Below are positions 44,028 through 53,234 of a stretch of 64,000 bases of DNA, in pieces. Both the position numbers and the translations under genes were made by a program. Location: positions 434,001 through 498,000 of the forward strand of contig CBDDCQ010000005.1 of the NCBI GenBank assembly GCA_965226285.1, in the 5' to 3' direction. The stretch is from CBDDCQ01 sp965226285 (GTDB taxonomy: Bacteria; Bacteroidota; Bacteroidia; Flavobacteriales; Ichthyobacteriaceae). Position 1 is the stretch's first letter; each line of letters starts with the position of its first letter. The notes below the pieces were generated by a model that was not told the origin of the DNA, did no database searches, and saw nothing but the letters and a program-made list of their open reading frames with translations.

Positions 44028-45284
44028 ATGCCATATTTATTCACTTCAGAGTCTGTGTCTGAAGGACATCCTGATAAAATTGCAGATCAAATATCAGACG
44101 CTCTTATAGATAACTTCTTAGCTTTTGATAAAAATGCAAAAGTAGCTTGTGAAACACTTGTAACTACAGGACTAGTAGTACTAGCAGGAGAAGTAAAATC
44201 TAAATCGTATTTGGATGTACAACAGATAGCTAGAGATATAATCAATAAAATTGGCTATACCAAAGGAGAATATCAATTTGATGGTAATTCTTGTGGAGTA
44301 ATCTCTTGCATACATGAACAATCAAATGATATTAATAGAGGAGTAGATAGAAAAAAAGAAGAAGAACAAGGCGCAGGAGACCAAGGAATGATGTTTGGAT
44401 ATGCAACTAATGAAACAGCAAATTATATACCACTAACTTTAGAGCTATCTCATTTAATTTTAAAAGAGTTGGCAGCACTACGAAGAGGTGACAAAAATAT
44501 AACTTATTTAAGACCAGACTCTAAGGCACAAGTAACCATAGAATACTCTGATGATCATATACCTAAAAAAATAAATACCATAGTAGTTTCTACTCAGCAC
44601 GATGAATTTGAAGACAGTGATGAAAAGATGCGGGATAAGATTAAATTAGATATTAAAAATATACTCATTCCAAGAGTAAAAGCTAAACTAGGTGAAAATT
44701 TGCAAAGTTTATTTACGGATGATATTACATATCATATCAATCCCACAGGTAAATTTGTAATTGGTGGACCACACGGAGATGCAGGACTTACAGGTCGTAA
44801 AATTATAGTAGATACCTATGGTGGAAAAGGTGCTCACGGTGGTGGTGCTTTCTCTGGAAAAGACCCTTCAAAAGTAGATAGATCTGCTGCGTATGCTACA
44901 AGACATATTGCTAAAAACTTAGTAGCAGCAGGTGTAGCAGATGAAATACTTGTACAAGTATCTTATGCTATTGGATTAGCAGAACCAATGGGTATCTATG
45001 TAAATACTTATGGTAGGTCTAAAGTAAATTTATCTAATGAAAAAATTGCAGAAAAAATCAGTAAAATTTTTGATATGCGACCCTATGCTATAGAAAAAAG
45101 ACTCAAACTAAGAAATCCTATCTACACTGAAACGGCAGCTTACGGTCATATGGGAAGAGAACCTAAAATTATATCTAAAACTTTTAAATCATCCTACGAA
45201 GATGATATCACAACAGAAGTAGAACTATTTACTTGGGAAAAACTTGACTTTGTAGATATTATAAAAAAAGAATTTGATATATAA
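44028..45284 (+). CDS. metK: S-adenosylmethionine synthetase
   Basis: A 418-residue enzyme making SAM from methionine and ATP. Motifs: TSESVSEGHPDKIADQISDA at 6-25 (ATP-binding His14), GAGDQGMMFGYA near 117-128, the P-loop-like GGPHGDAGLTGRKIIVDTYG near 243-262 and GGGAFSGKDPSKVDRSAAY near 265-283. Full length. Preceded by a leader with a SAM-II aptamer and followed by a strong terminator, so it is a self-contained, probably SAM-repressed unit. Confidence 0.98.
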   Translation: MPYLFTSESVSEGHPDKIADQISDALIDNFLAFDKNAKVACETLVTTGLVVLAGEVKSKSYLDVQQIARDIINKIGYTKGEYQFDGNSCGVISCIHEQSNDINRGVDRKKEEEQGAGDQGMMFGYATNETANYIPLTLELSHLILKELAALRRGDKNITYLRPDSKAQVTIEYSDDHIPKKINTIVVSTQHDEFEDSDEKMRDKIKLDIKNILIPRVKAKLGENLQSLFTDDITYHINPTGKFVIGGPHGDAGLTGRKIIVDTYGGKGAHGGGAFSGKDPSKVDRSAAYATRHIAKNLVAAGVADEILVQVSYAIGLAEPMGIYVNTYGRSKVNLSNEKIAEKISKIFDMRPYAIEKRLKLRNPIYTETAAYGHMGREPKIISKTFKSSYEDDITTEVELFTWEKLDFVDIIKKEFDI

Positions 45285-45392
45285 AATTGCCTACTCTATT
45301 GTAGTTGAAATATGGTTACTGAGCGTAATCAAATTACAGCCTCTCCCTTAATTTAGGAAAACTTTATATTCTAACTTATGTTAAATTTAGTT

Positions 45393-45428
45393 AAAATGTG
45401 CTTTAAAAAGCACATTTTTGGTTTTATC
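45393..45428 (+). terminator. Rho-independent terminator after metK
   Basis: An 11-bp stem AAAATGTGCTT (45393-45403) / AAGCACATTTT (45408-45418) with a 4-nt loop, followed by TGGTTTTATCTT. Confidence 0.8.
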
Positions 45429-45515
45429 TTATCTTATTAATTATTATCAAAAATCATGTAAATTTGTATTTTAAATAAAAAATAATTTTTTCCTGTCTTT
45501 TACAAACAACAACAA

Positions 45516-47459
45516 TTGATGATAAAAGTTACCTTACCAGACGGCAATCAAAGAGAATACCAAAAGGGTATCACTGCCATAGAAGTTGCCAAAAACATAA
45601 GCGAAGGATTTGCACGAAATGTAATTTCTGCTAAACAAAATGATAAAATCATAGAAGTAACGACTTCTTTAGAACACAATTGTAAATTGATATTCTATAC
45701 ATGGAACGATAATGAGGGTAAACAAGCCTTTTGGCACTCTTCTGCTCACCTTTTAGCACAAACTATAGAATTTTACTACCCCAATGTAAAACTGACTATA
45801 GGACCTGCCATAGAAAACGGCTTTTACTATGATGTAGATCTAGGTGAAGGTATCATTAGTGAAAAAGACTTTGATAAAATAGAGAAAAAAATGCTTGAAT
45901 TTGCCAAAGAAAAAGCAAAGTTTAAACTCCACAGTATAAGTAAATCAGAAGCCTTAGAAAAGTATAAAAACAATGAATATAAAACTGAGCTTATAGAAAA
46001 TTTAAACGATGGTGAAATTACTTTTTGTACCCACTCTAACTTTACCGATTTATGTAGAGGTGGACACTTACCTCATACCGGTTTTGTAAAAGCTGTAAAA
46101 ATAACTAGTGTAGCAGGAGCCTATTGGAGAGCTGACTCTACTAAAAAACAACTTACACGTATATACGGTATCAGTTTTCCAAAACAAAAAGAACTCAAAA
46201 CATATCTTGAATTACTTGAAGAAGCTAAAAAAAGAGACCATAGAAAAATAGGAAAGGAGTTAGAATTATTTACTTTTTCTCAAAAGGTAGGACAAGGTTT
46301 ACCTTTATGGTTGCCAAAGGGAACGATACTCAGACAAAGATTAGAGGATTTCCTTAAAAAAGTACAAAAACAAAATGGCTACCAAACAGTAATAAGTCCT
46401 CATATAGGAAATAAAGATTTATATATCACTTCAGGACATTTCCAAAAGTATGGAGAAAATAGTTTTCAACCTATTAAAACTCCTTCGCAGGACGAAGAGT
46501 ATTTACTCAAATCTATGAACTGTCCTCATCACTGTGAAATATTTAATTCTAAACTATATTCTTATAAAGATTTGCCAATAAGATTTGCCGAATTTGGAAC
46601 AGTATATCGATACGAACAAAGTGGCGAATTACACGGACTTACCAGAGTAAGAGGATTCACTCAAGACGATGCACATATATTTTGTACTCCTGAACAACTC
46701 AAAGACGAATTTAAAAACGTAATTGACCTTGTATTATACGTTTTCAAAACACTGGGATTTGAAGATTTTATCACTCAAATATCATTACGAGACCCCAAAA
46801 ATCTTGAAAAATATATTGGAAGTGATGAAAATTGGAAAAAAGCAGAAGAAGCTATCATAGAAGCTACTATAGAAAAAAATATGAAAACTATAGTAGAGTA
46901 TGGTGAAGCTGCTTTTTACGGTCCAAAACTTGACTTTATGGTAAAAGATGCTATCGGAAGACAGTGGCAACTCGGTACTATACAAGTAGATTATAATCTC
47001 CCAGAAAGATTTGATTTAAGTTATAAAAGTACTAATAACAAACTACACAGACCTGTAATGATTCACCGTGCTCCTTTTGGTTCTATGGAGAGGTTCATAG
47101 CTATACTTATAGAACATACTGAAGGAAAGTTCCCACTCTGGTTGACTCCTGAACAAGTAGTTATACTTCCTATTAGCAAAAAATACCACAATTACTGTAA
47201 AGAGGTACTAAACAAACTAGAGCATGCTAATATTAGAGGATTCATAGACTATCGAAATGAAAAAATAGGTAGAAAAATTAGAGATGCAGAAATAAATAAA
47301 ACTCCCTATATGATTATTATAGGCGAAATGGAAGAAAAAGAAAACACTATTTCTGTAAGAAAACAAGGAAAAGAAAGTAATTTAGGTAATATGACCATAC
47401 CCAATTTTATTACATATATAAATGATATAGTCGAAAGCAATTTTTTATCTAATAAATAA
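45516..47459 (+). CDS. thrS: Threonyl-tRNA synthetase
   Basis: A 647-residue class II aminoacyl-tRNA synthetase. TGS domain at about 1-62, editing domain with HSSAHLLAQTIEFYYP (zinc-binding/editing histidines) near 73-88, catalytic core from about 240 with the zinc-binding Cys in KSMNCPHHCEIF, motif 2 RYEQSGELHGLTRVRGFTQD, motif 3 HRAPFGSMERFIAIL, and the anticodon domain from about 545. Full length; ATG start. A -7 box TAAATTTG lies at 45459-45466. Confidence 0.98.
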   Translation: MMIKVTLPDGNQREYQKGITAIEVAKNISEGFARNVISAKQNDKIIEVTTSLEHNCKLIFYTWNDNEGKQAFWHSSAHLLAQTIEFYYPNVKLTIGPAIENGFYYDVDLGEGIISEKDFDKIEKKMLEFAKEKAKFKLHSISKSEALEKYKNNEYKTELIENLNDGEITFCTHSNFTDLCRGGHLPHTGFVKAVKITSVAGAYWRADSTKKQLTRIYGISFPKQKELKTYLELLEEAKKRDHRKIGKELELFTFSQKVGQGLPLWLPKGTILRQRLEDFLKKVQKQNGYQTVISPHIGNKDLYITSGHFQKYGENSFQPIKTPSQDEEYLLKSMNCPHHCEIFNSKLYSYKDLPIRFAEFGTVYRYEQSGELHGLTRVRGFTQDDAHIFCTPEQLKDEFKNVIDLVLYVFKTLGFEDFITQISLRDPKNLEKYIGSDENWKKAEEAIIEATIEKNMKTIVEYGEAAFYGPKLDFMVKDAIGRQWQLGTIQVDYNLPERFDLSYKSTNNKLHRPVMIHRAPFGSMERFIAILIEHTEGKFPLWLTPEQVVILPISKKYHNYCKEVLNKLEHANIRGFIDYRNEKIGRKIRDAEINKTPYMIIIGEMEEKENTISVRKQGKESNLGNMTIPNFITYINDIVESNFLSNK

Positions 47460-47624
47460 TTTTAAAAAAATTATATCTTGAGATAAATGTCTTATAACTA
47501 TCAAAAAAAGTTTATTTTATTTGCAAGAGTTTTTGGTAAAGACTGTAAAAAGTCTAACTTTACCTATAAGTGGATTAAAATATAAGTACTTTGAAACACT
47601 TAGACTAAAATAATGGGGCTGAGG

Positions 47625-48176
47625 CTATGTCAAAATAGCGGTTAATTCATCTAAAATTTTAGGTATTTCGTATAAATCTTTTTCATTTATCGTCAGTTTA
47701 AAATTCACCAAATTATTAGGATTCATTTTGACAAGTTGCGTTTTATAATCTCCTTGAATAACATAGTATTTTCGGTCTCTATGAATGTATGTAATGGTTG
47801 ATTTTAAAAACATTCTGTATAAAATCTTATCCTCACAAACCCCAATACAAACTAAGTAGTCATAATTATAATTGGGGTTAATTCCGTTAAATTGAAAGGT
47901 ATTATTTTCCCTACCTTTTCTAGTAGTTTTTAATTCAAACGAAATCCCTGATTCGGTTTTAATATCGTATTCATCATGAATAACCCCATCATCTATAATC
48001 TATGTAATACTGGCAATAATTTCCTTAACAAACACCTCCCCAATTTGTCCTATAGCATTGGCTTCAAAATCTTTGATTTTAGAAAACTTTTTACTGTAAT
48101 CTTTACCAAGATTTAATTCTTTGTGTTTTCTTTCTATTATTTCAATAAACTTTTTGTCTAAATCTAATGAACTCAT
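47625..48176 (-). pseudogene. Restriction endonuclease (PD-(D/E)xK) with premature stop
   Basis: A 183-codon frame starting at ATG 48176, interrupted once by TAG at 48002-48000 (codon 59). The halves join in the same frame: FEANAIGQIGEVFVKEII before the stop, and IIDDGVIHDEYDIKTESG, FELKTTRKG after it. The DI...ELK pair resembles a PD-(D/E)xK nuclease site, and the gene directly follows methyltransferase genes, so it is read as the nuclease of a type II system. The stop would truncate the protein before the active site. Its first 12 or so codons are duplicated at 50133-50179. Confidence 0.6.
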
Positions 48177-48182
48177 TTTGCT
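48136..48182. repeat. 47-bp direct repeat, copy A
   Basis: ATTATTTCAATAAAC...ATTTTGCT matches 50133-50179 with one mismatch (A instead of C within the broken start codon). It contains the start region of the dead nuclease gene. Confidence 0.9.
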
Positions 48183-48270
48183 TCAAAGTTGCCAATGTTT
48201 CTGGGTTTATTTTTTCTCTAAAATTATATCCTGCTTTTTGTAAAAACCAAAAGCATAGCTTTGATGATCT

Positions 48271-48879
48271 TTATGTATTATTCAGCAAGTCAGATGCCAA
48301 TATTTCTTCTAAACATTCAAAATTATTATGAAATTCTCTAAAACAGTCATAATTATATTTTTTGCCTTTATTTAAAATATTACCCTCTTTGTCTATTCTT
48401 AAACTCGTTTTTTGATTATCTGTAATTTGGTAAGTATCAATACTTATATCATCAAATTTCTCAACATCTTTAGTATTGAAAATATAATAATGTAAATTTG
48501 ATTTATCTATCACTGCAATCCAAACATAAAAAATTCTACCATTCATATCATATCTAATTTTAGGATGAAAGCTATAGCTATCATTGATGCCTTCAGATGT
48601 TTTTACTTGAATATATCTGTTGATCAGTTTAATCTTCTCTTTTTCACAAATTTTACATTGATTGGTAACACACTTTCTTGTTTTTCCTTTATATTCTTCA
48701 TTTCTTATAAGTTGCTCTGTAAATTTTTCACATTCAATGCAATAATATTTGGTTATCATAAAATCTATTCCCTCATCAATATAAGATTTATGAACTTGCC
48801 AGCCTCTTTCGTGTAATTCCATAGATAGGTTCATTTCACCCAACAAACCAATAATTTGTTTCTTATTTTCTTTTACCAT
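48271..48879 (-). CDS. Restriction endonuclease-like protein with zinc-finger insert
   Basis: A 202-residue protein resembling PD-(D/E)xK/DUF4365-like nucleases: LLGEMNLSMELHERGW (Glu14 region), DEGIDFMITK (Asp38) and RYIQVKTSEG (QxK at about 89-91). Inserted between the active-site strands are two CxxC pairs (CIEC near 47-50, CKIC near 75-78), a probable zinc finger. It overlaps the methyltransferase by 17 bp, so it is probably the nuclease of that pair. In the same frame after its stop (48273-48271) 40 further sense codons follow (FWFLQKAGYNFREKINPET), ending inside the downstream gene; the protein may once have been longer. Confidence 0.65.
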   Translation of the reverse strand: MVKENKKQIIGLLGEMNLSMELHERGWQVHKSYIDEGIDFMITKYYCIECEKFTEQLIRNEEYKGKTRKCVTNQCKICEKEKIKLINRYIQVKTSEGINDSYSFHPKIRYDMNGRIFYVWIAVIDKSNLHYYIFNTKDVEKFDDISIDTYQITDNQKTSLRIDKEGNILNKGKKYNYDCFREFHNNFECLEEILASDLLNNT

Positions 48880-50095
48880 CTTTATAGATTAATTCTTTTA
48901 CCATATTAAGATTACCAAGTTTATTTTTTATGTTTTTCTTGATAGCATCTTCAAATTTATTTTTATTGATTTCAATACCAATCCCTATTCTATTTAACTT
49001 ACTGGCTACAATACAAGAAGTAAAACTCCCTGCAAAAGGATCTAATATTTTTTCATTTTTATAAGAAAACATTTTGATAGCAAATTCAGGAATTTGTTCT
49101 GGAAATGGTGCTGTATGTCCCAAAGTATTATTTCCTTTAGAATTAATTTTGATAACGGGTGGAAATTTTATAATATCTTTTCTCCATTGTTTTATAAAGT
49201 CGCTTTCTATTTCATTTTCTCTTTTTTGCTCCCCTTGTGTTTTAATGGTCTTTAGTGAAAACCTTTTTCCCCTATTACTCTTACTTCTTTCAAAACATTT
49301 ATCATTTTTGCATTCCCAACTTTTAAGTCCTATTTCACTTTGAGTATTTCCATTGACTTTAAGTGTTCCACAAACGGGACAAGGAAATCTGGTATGGTCT
49401 AATCTATGTTTATGAAAAATCAAAAGATGTTCATATGAATTCATAGGGTATTGATAAAATGGATAAGGACGGTTACCATTTTTATGTCTTTCACTTTGAA
49501 CTTCTCCTTTATCCCAGATAATATTATCCACAAAAGTAAATCCTACTTTTTCAAAAATATTGATAAAATAAGCACCTAAAGGCAATCTTCTTTTTCCCCA
49601 TACGGATTTTGTTTTGAGATGATCATTATCAAAAATATCGCCTACATTAAAGACAAATACCCTGTGATTATCTAACACACGATAACATTCTCTTAAAATC
49701 TCTTCCATTTCTTGAAGATAAACATCTAAGTTTTCCCAATTTGAATAATCTCTTGCATTGTAATATGGAGGCGAAGTAACCATACAATGAATACTTTCAG
49801 GTTTTAATCCCTTTAAAACATTTAAACAGTTGCCCCAAATAATTTTTAAAGAATTATCTTTTTCTATAAATTCGTTTAAAGAGTTATCAAAAGAATAACT
49901 ATTTTGATATCTATCTTTGATAAAAAATATATATTCTTCTACAAATTTTTTTATAATTGTTTTAACATCTTCAATTTGATAAATATAACTTATTTTTTGT
50001 TTGAATACCAGATATTCATCTTCTGTAAATAATTTTTGCAAGTATTTATCACTGTTAGATAAAATTTCCTCAATATATTTTTTTCTAAGGTTCAT
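48863..50095 (-). CDS. Beta-class DNA methyltransferase with zinc finger (type II RM)
   Basis: A 410-residue modification enzyme. Permuted order: catalytic motif IV CMVTSPPYYNARDY near 105-118 comes first, SAM motif I ILDPFAGSFTSC near 350-361 last, as in beta-class N4-cytosine (TSPPY) enzymes; N6-adenine specificity is possible. A zinc-finger-like insert (CPVC near 246, then WECKNDKC) may help target recognition. It protects host DNA against its partner nuclease, which overlaps its 3' end by 17 bp. The pair forms one module bounded by the 47-bp repeats. Confidence 0.85.
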   Translation of the reverse strand: MNLRKKYIEEILSNSDKYLQKLFTEDEYLVFKQKISYIYQIEDVKTIIKKFVEEYIFFIKDRYQNSYSFDNSLNEFIEKDNSLKIIWGNCLNVLKGLKPESIHCMVTSPPYYNARDYSNWENLDVYLQEMEEILRECYRVLDNHRVFVFNVGDIFDNDHLKTKSVWGKRRLPLGAYFINIFEKVGFTFVDNIIWDKGEVQSERHKNGNRPYPFYQYPMNSYEHLLIFHKHRLDHTRFPCPVCGTLKVNGNTQSEIGLKSWECKNDKCFERSKSNRGKRFSLKTIKTQGEQKRENEIESDFIKQWRKDIIKFPPVIKINSKGNNTLGHTAPFPEQIPEFAIKMFSYKNEKILDPFAGSFTSCIVASKLNRIGIGIEINKNKFEDAIKKNIKNKLGNLNMVKELIYKDGKRK

Positions 50096-50132
50096 TTTTT
50101 ATAGATTTTCTTTAAAATTTAAAAGTAGTAAA

Positions 50133-50179
50133 ATTATTTCAATAAACTTTTTGTCTAAATCTAATGAACTCCTTTTGCT
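50133..50179. repeat. 47-bp direct repeat, copy B
   Basis: Matches 48136-48182 at 46 of 47 positions. It overlaps the stop codon of the upstream methyltransferase; here the nuclease start ATG is AGG, so this copy cannot start the nuclease. Confidence 0.9.
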
Positions 50180-51140
50180 ATTGAAATAAACTTGAATTAT
50201 CTTGAATCATTTGAAAAATATTTGACTTTCCTATATGGTAACAAGAATTGGTAGCTAAACTCCCGTATTTTGTCCAATCTACTTTTTTAAAAAGATCAAT
50301 AATTTTTGCTCTCATTTGCTCATTGACAATAACCACTGCTACCCCTGATTTATATTTTACCTCATCAAAGGTGTCCACAATGGAAATATCAGTATGAAAA
50401 GTAGAAGATATATAAAAATCAGCTTTTTCCTCATAAATCCAACGTTTGCCACATTCCCTATTTTTTGCAAGCGAAACGGTAAAAACACGGATCAAGTTTT
50501 TAAAAGGTTCGTTTTTTCTATTTTTGTACCAATTAAATTCTTCTTTATCCATTTGATGGTTTTTACTCCAAATTTGGAACACACATTTCACATCTATACT
50601 TTTGTTTTCATGGGTATAAAAGGCATTTTTAGGCAACCTCTCAGAGTGTAACAAATGAAACCCTTTTACTCGATATTTGATAGACCCCTTGCCCTTGCTT
50701 TCAAAAAACATCGGCAAGATAAAACAGACGTATTCTGCCTCTTTTGAATGATTGATAAAGTTCAGTGCCATTACCCCTCGATGACCAAAAGGCGGATTTC
50801 CTATAACTATTGTACGCTTTTTGGGCAATTGGTATTTTAAATAGTCCTCTTGTACAATTTCATTATTCAAAGGCTTTATATCAACACCCGTTCTATTTTT
50901 TTCGGGTAGTAAATTAAAAAAAACACCATTGCCTGCGCTGGGCTCAACCCAGTGAAACAATTCTAAATTTTTATCGTACTTTTCAACAATATTACACGCC
51001 TTTTTATATAATTTTTTAGCAATACATTCTTTGGTAAAATACTGGTCTAACATATTTTCAGTATTTATTTTCATATAATTGCCGTTGGCATACTTAAAAG
51101 TGTTATGTAGGTATTCTTCTTGGAATAAGGACTTTTGCAT
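50178..51140 (-). CDS. N6-adenine-type DNA methyltransferase (outer RM module)
   Basis: A 320-residue class I SAM-dependent methyltransferase: SAM motif I HWVEPSAGNGVFFNLL near 57-72, acidic strand GVDIKPL, and catalytic VIGNPPFGHRG near 106-116 (NPPF, alpha/gamma-like order). Such proteins modify adenine in a restriction site. I chose the ATG at 51140: the -7 box TATCTTTG (minus strand, 51188-51181) lies 41 nt upstream and would fall inside a longer frame starting at 51191. Originally the nuclease gene now at 48176 probably followed directly (its start region abuts this stop), before the inner module was inserted. Confidence 0.75.
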   Translation of the reverse strand: MQKSLFQEEYLHNTFKYANGNYMKINTENMLDQYFTKECIAKKLYKKACNIVEKYDKNLELFHWVEPSAGNGVFFNLLPEKNRTGVDIKPLNNEIVQEDYLKYQLPKKRTIVIGNPPFGHRGVMALNFINHSKEAEYVCFILPMFFESKGKGSIKYRVKGFHLLHSERLPKNAFYTHENKSIDVKCVFQIWSKNHQMDKEEFNWYKNRKNEPFKNLIRVFTVSLAKNRECGKRWIYEEKADFYISSTFHTDISIVDTFDEVKYKSGVAVVIVNEQMRAKIIDLFKKVDWTKYGSLATNSCYHIGKSNIFQMIQDNSSLFQ

Positions 51141-51191
51141 TTTTTTAATCTTACAGTAGTGAATTGTTGCGAATACTCCGCAAAGATACAA

Positions 51192-51497
51192 ATTTAATTG
51201 ACATCATAATTTATTATTTTTAATTGCATACTCTTGAGATTTCAATTTTCTTTTTATTTTCATTTTGCACTGCTTCAATAAATTCTTGAATTATTTCAAT
51301 TTCATTTTTGTACAGTGCGTTATATATTGTTTCATTAATTTTCATATTGTAATAGTAATATTTCTTTTTCTTTCATAAGTTTCCATTTTTTCAGAATTCT
51401 TAAAGTTAAATTTAATATACCAAATCAAATAATAAATAGTATCTTTGCTTAGGCAAAATAGTTTAAAATCGTGTACCGTTACATTATGTAAAACCAA
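51192..51497. other. Divergent gap upstream of the outer methyltransferase
   Basis: A 306-bp stretch. It holds the small minus-strand frame listed separately, the minus-strand -7 box at its edge, and a plus-strand TATCTTTG (51440-51447) as a possible -7 box for the barrel protein at 51498. Nothing else is seen. Confidence 0.4.
51220..51345 (-). CDS. Possible small protein of 41 residues
   Basis: A short frame from ATG 51345 with a helical, charged sequence (NALYKNEIEIIQEFIEAVQN). It lies upstream of, and in the same direction as, the outer methyltransferase. It could be a small RM regulator or the start of a truncated gene. The family is not recognised and the evidence is weak. Confidence 0.25.
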   Translation of the reverse strand: MKINETIYNALYKNEIEIIQEFIEAVQNENKKKIEISRVCN

Positions 51498-52178
51498 ATG
51501 AATATGAAAAAATTAAGTTTTATAACTTTTCTTATAGTTTTATCTATTAAATCTATAGCTCAAGATAACAAAGGGCTCGAAGATCAATTATTCATATCTA
51601 TTACCTACAACGGACTATACAAATTACCTGATGGTATCAAACAGAATAGTTTTTCAGGTAGTTTCAATGTAGGATACATTTGGGATATATCTCTAAATTA
51701 TGATACATCTTACTCATTTGGATTAGGTACAGGTATTATTTATGCTGCTAATGCTTATTACCATAATTTAGGAATAGCTATGGACAAAAACGAAAGTACA
51801 ACTTTTAAAAAATTAAACAGTGAAGATTACGATACCAATAAATTCTCTACCCAATATGTAGATATTTTGCTTGAACTTAGATATAGAAAATATGCTTTGG
51901 ATAGTGATAATTTTTTTAGATTTTATTTGGGTGGAAAATTAGGTTTTCTTTTAAATAACAGTTCATATCTCAACAAAGGCAAAATAAGTAGAGTATATGA
52001 GGAACATAATATATTTAACAATATTAGATTTGGTCCTACTTTTACCATTGGATATGGCAATTTTATTTTTAATATCTATTGGGGGTTAATCAATTTATTT
52101 GAGACCACAAAGAAATTTAATAAGGAAGATATTGTGGTAAAAGAATTTAATACCGGTATTATATTCTACATATTATAA
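51498..52178 (+). CDS. Outer-membrane beta-barrel (PorT-like) protein
   Basis: A 226-residue protein with cleavable signal (ending IKSIAQ) and about eight amphipathic strands (for example YSFGLGTGIIYAANAYY, YVDILLELRYRKYAL, FRFYLGGKLGFLL, RFGPTFTIGYGNFIFNIYWG), typical of small outer-membrane barrels of the PorT/OmpX-like kind in Bacteroidota. Function unknown; a T9SS PorT/SprT role cannot be claimed on sequence alone. It precedes purN by 4 bp and may be co-transcribed with it. An alternative start is the second Met. Confidence 0.6.
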   Translation: MNMKKLSFITFLIVLSIKSIAQDNKGLEDQLFISITYNGLYKLPDGIKQNSFSGSFNVGYIWDISLNYDTSYSFGLGTGIIYAANAYYHNLGIAMDKNESTTFKKLNSEDYDTNKFSTQYVDILLELRYRKYALDSDNFFRFYLGGKLGFLLNNSSYLNKGKISRVYEEHNIFNNIRFGPTFTIGYGNFIFNIYWGLINLFETTKKFNKEDIVVKEFNTGIIFYIL

Positions 52179-52182
52179 TTAA

Positions 52183-52752
52183 GTGAAAAAATTAGCCATA
52201 TTTGCTTCGGGTTCAGGTACTAACGCCGAAAATATTACCTCATATTTTAAAAATAATATGAATATAAAAGTTAGTCTTATTTTGTCAAATAAAAAAAATG
52301 CTAAGGTGTTAGATAAAGCTAAAAAACTAGATATTCCTACCTTTATATTTAATAAAAAAGATTTTTTTGAAACAGATAAAATATCTAAAAAATTGTCTTT
52401 AGAAAGTATAGATTTTATAATTTTGGCAGGTTTTTTACTTAAAGTTCCTAAAAATTTGATAGCTCAATATCCTAATAGAATTATCAATATTCACCCATCT
52501 TTATTGCCAAAATACGGAGGAAAAGGAATGTATGGTATGAATATACATCATAGCATTATAAAAAATAAAGAAGAAAAATCAGGTATTACTATACATTTTA
52601 TAGATGAAAATTTTGATGAGGGAGAGATTATATTTCAAAATGAAATAGAAATAAATAAAAATGACACAGCAGAAGGTTTAGCTCAAAAAATACATTTACT
52701 AGAATATAAATACTTTCCTAAAGTGATAGAAAAAATAGTATCAAAACTATGA
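52183..52752 (+). CDS. purN: Phosphoribosylglycinamide formyltransferase
   Basis: A 189-residue PurN, third step of purine synthesis, transferring formyl from 10-formyl-THF to GAR. Motifs: FASGSGTNAENI near 7-18 (phosphate-binding), INIHPSLLPKYGGKGMYG near 104-121 (catalytic Asn/His) and HFIDENFDEGEIIFQ near 137-151 (catalytic Asp). The start is GTG, only 4 bp after the previous stop, with no ATG near. Its end overlaps rnhA by 4 bp. Confidence 0.96.
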   Translation: MKKLAIFASGSGTNAENITSYFKNNMNIKVSLILSNKKNAKVLDKAKKLDIPTFIFNKKDFFETDKISKKLSLESIDFIILAGFLLKVPKNLIAQYPNRIINIHPSLLPKYGGKGMYGMNIHHSIIKNKEEKSGITIHFIDENFDEGEIIFQNEIEINKNDTAEGLAQKIHLLEYKYFPKVIEKIVSKL

Positions 52753-53234
52753 AAATAAACATCTATACAGATGGATCGTCATTTGGAAATCCAGGAAAAG
52801 GTGGATATGGAATTATTATGGAAGTATCAGATGGAAGCTATCGTAAGAGTTTTATGCAAGGTTATAGAAAAACTACAAATAATAGAATGGAACTTCTAGC
52901 GGTAATTGTAGCTCTAGAAAATATAAAAATAAATAATGCCAAAGTAACTATATATAGCGACTCTAAATATGTAATAGACGTTATTACAAAAAAATGGTTA
53001 TTCACTTGGCAGAAGAAACAATTTAAAAGTAAAAAAAATGTAGATTTATGGATGAGATTTCTAAAAATTTATCCTAAACATCAAATAACTTTTAAATGGA
53101 TAAAAGGACACAACAACAACCCTAAAAACGAATTATGCGACAAATTGGCTAAAGAATCAACAAACCAAAAAGAACTTTTAGTAGATGAAGAATATGAAAA
53201 ATTAGTGAATAAAAATGATCATAAATTATGTTAG
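52749..53234 (+). CDS. rnhA: Ribonuclease HI
   Basis: A 161-residue RNase H that cuts RNA in RNA-DNA hybrids. Active-site carboxylates: Asp in IYTDGSSFGNPG (near 7), Glu in NRMELLAVIVAL (near 48), Asp in IYSDSKYVID (near 72) and Asp in NELCDKLAKES (near 130); the conserved His is in WIKGHNNN. Overlaps purN (ATGA) and serS (7 bp), so translational coupling is likely. Confidence 0.95.
   Translation: MKINIYTDGSSFGNPGKGGYGIIMEVSDGSYRKSFMQGYRKTTNNRMELLAVIVALENIKINNAKVTIYSDSKYVIDVITKKWLFTWQKKQFKSKKNVDLWMRFLKIYPKHQITFKWIKGHNNNPKNELCDKLAKESTNQKELLVDEEYEKLVNKNDHKLC

Noticed and set aside
47536..47565. Stem GGTAAAG...CTTTACC after thrS considered as a terminator
   Set aside because: The stem is bulged and is followed by TATAAGTGG rather than a T-tract.
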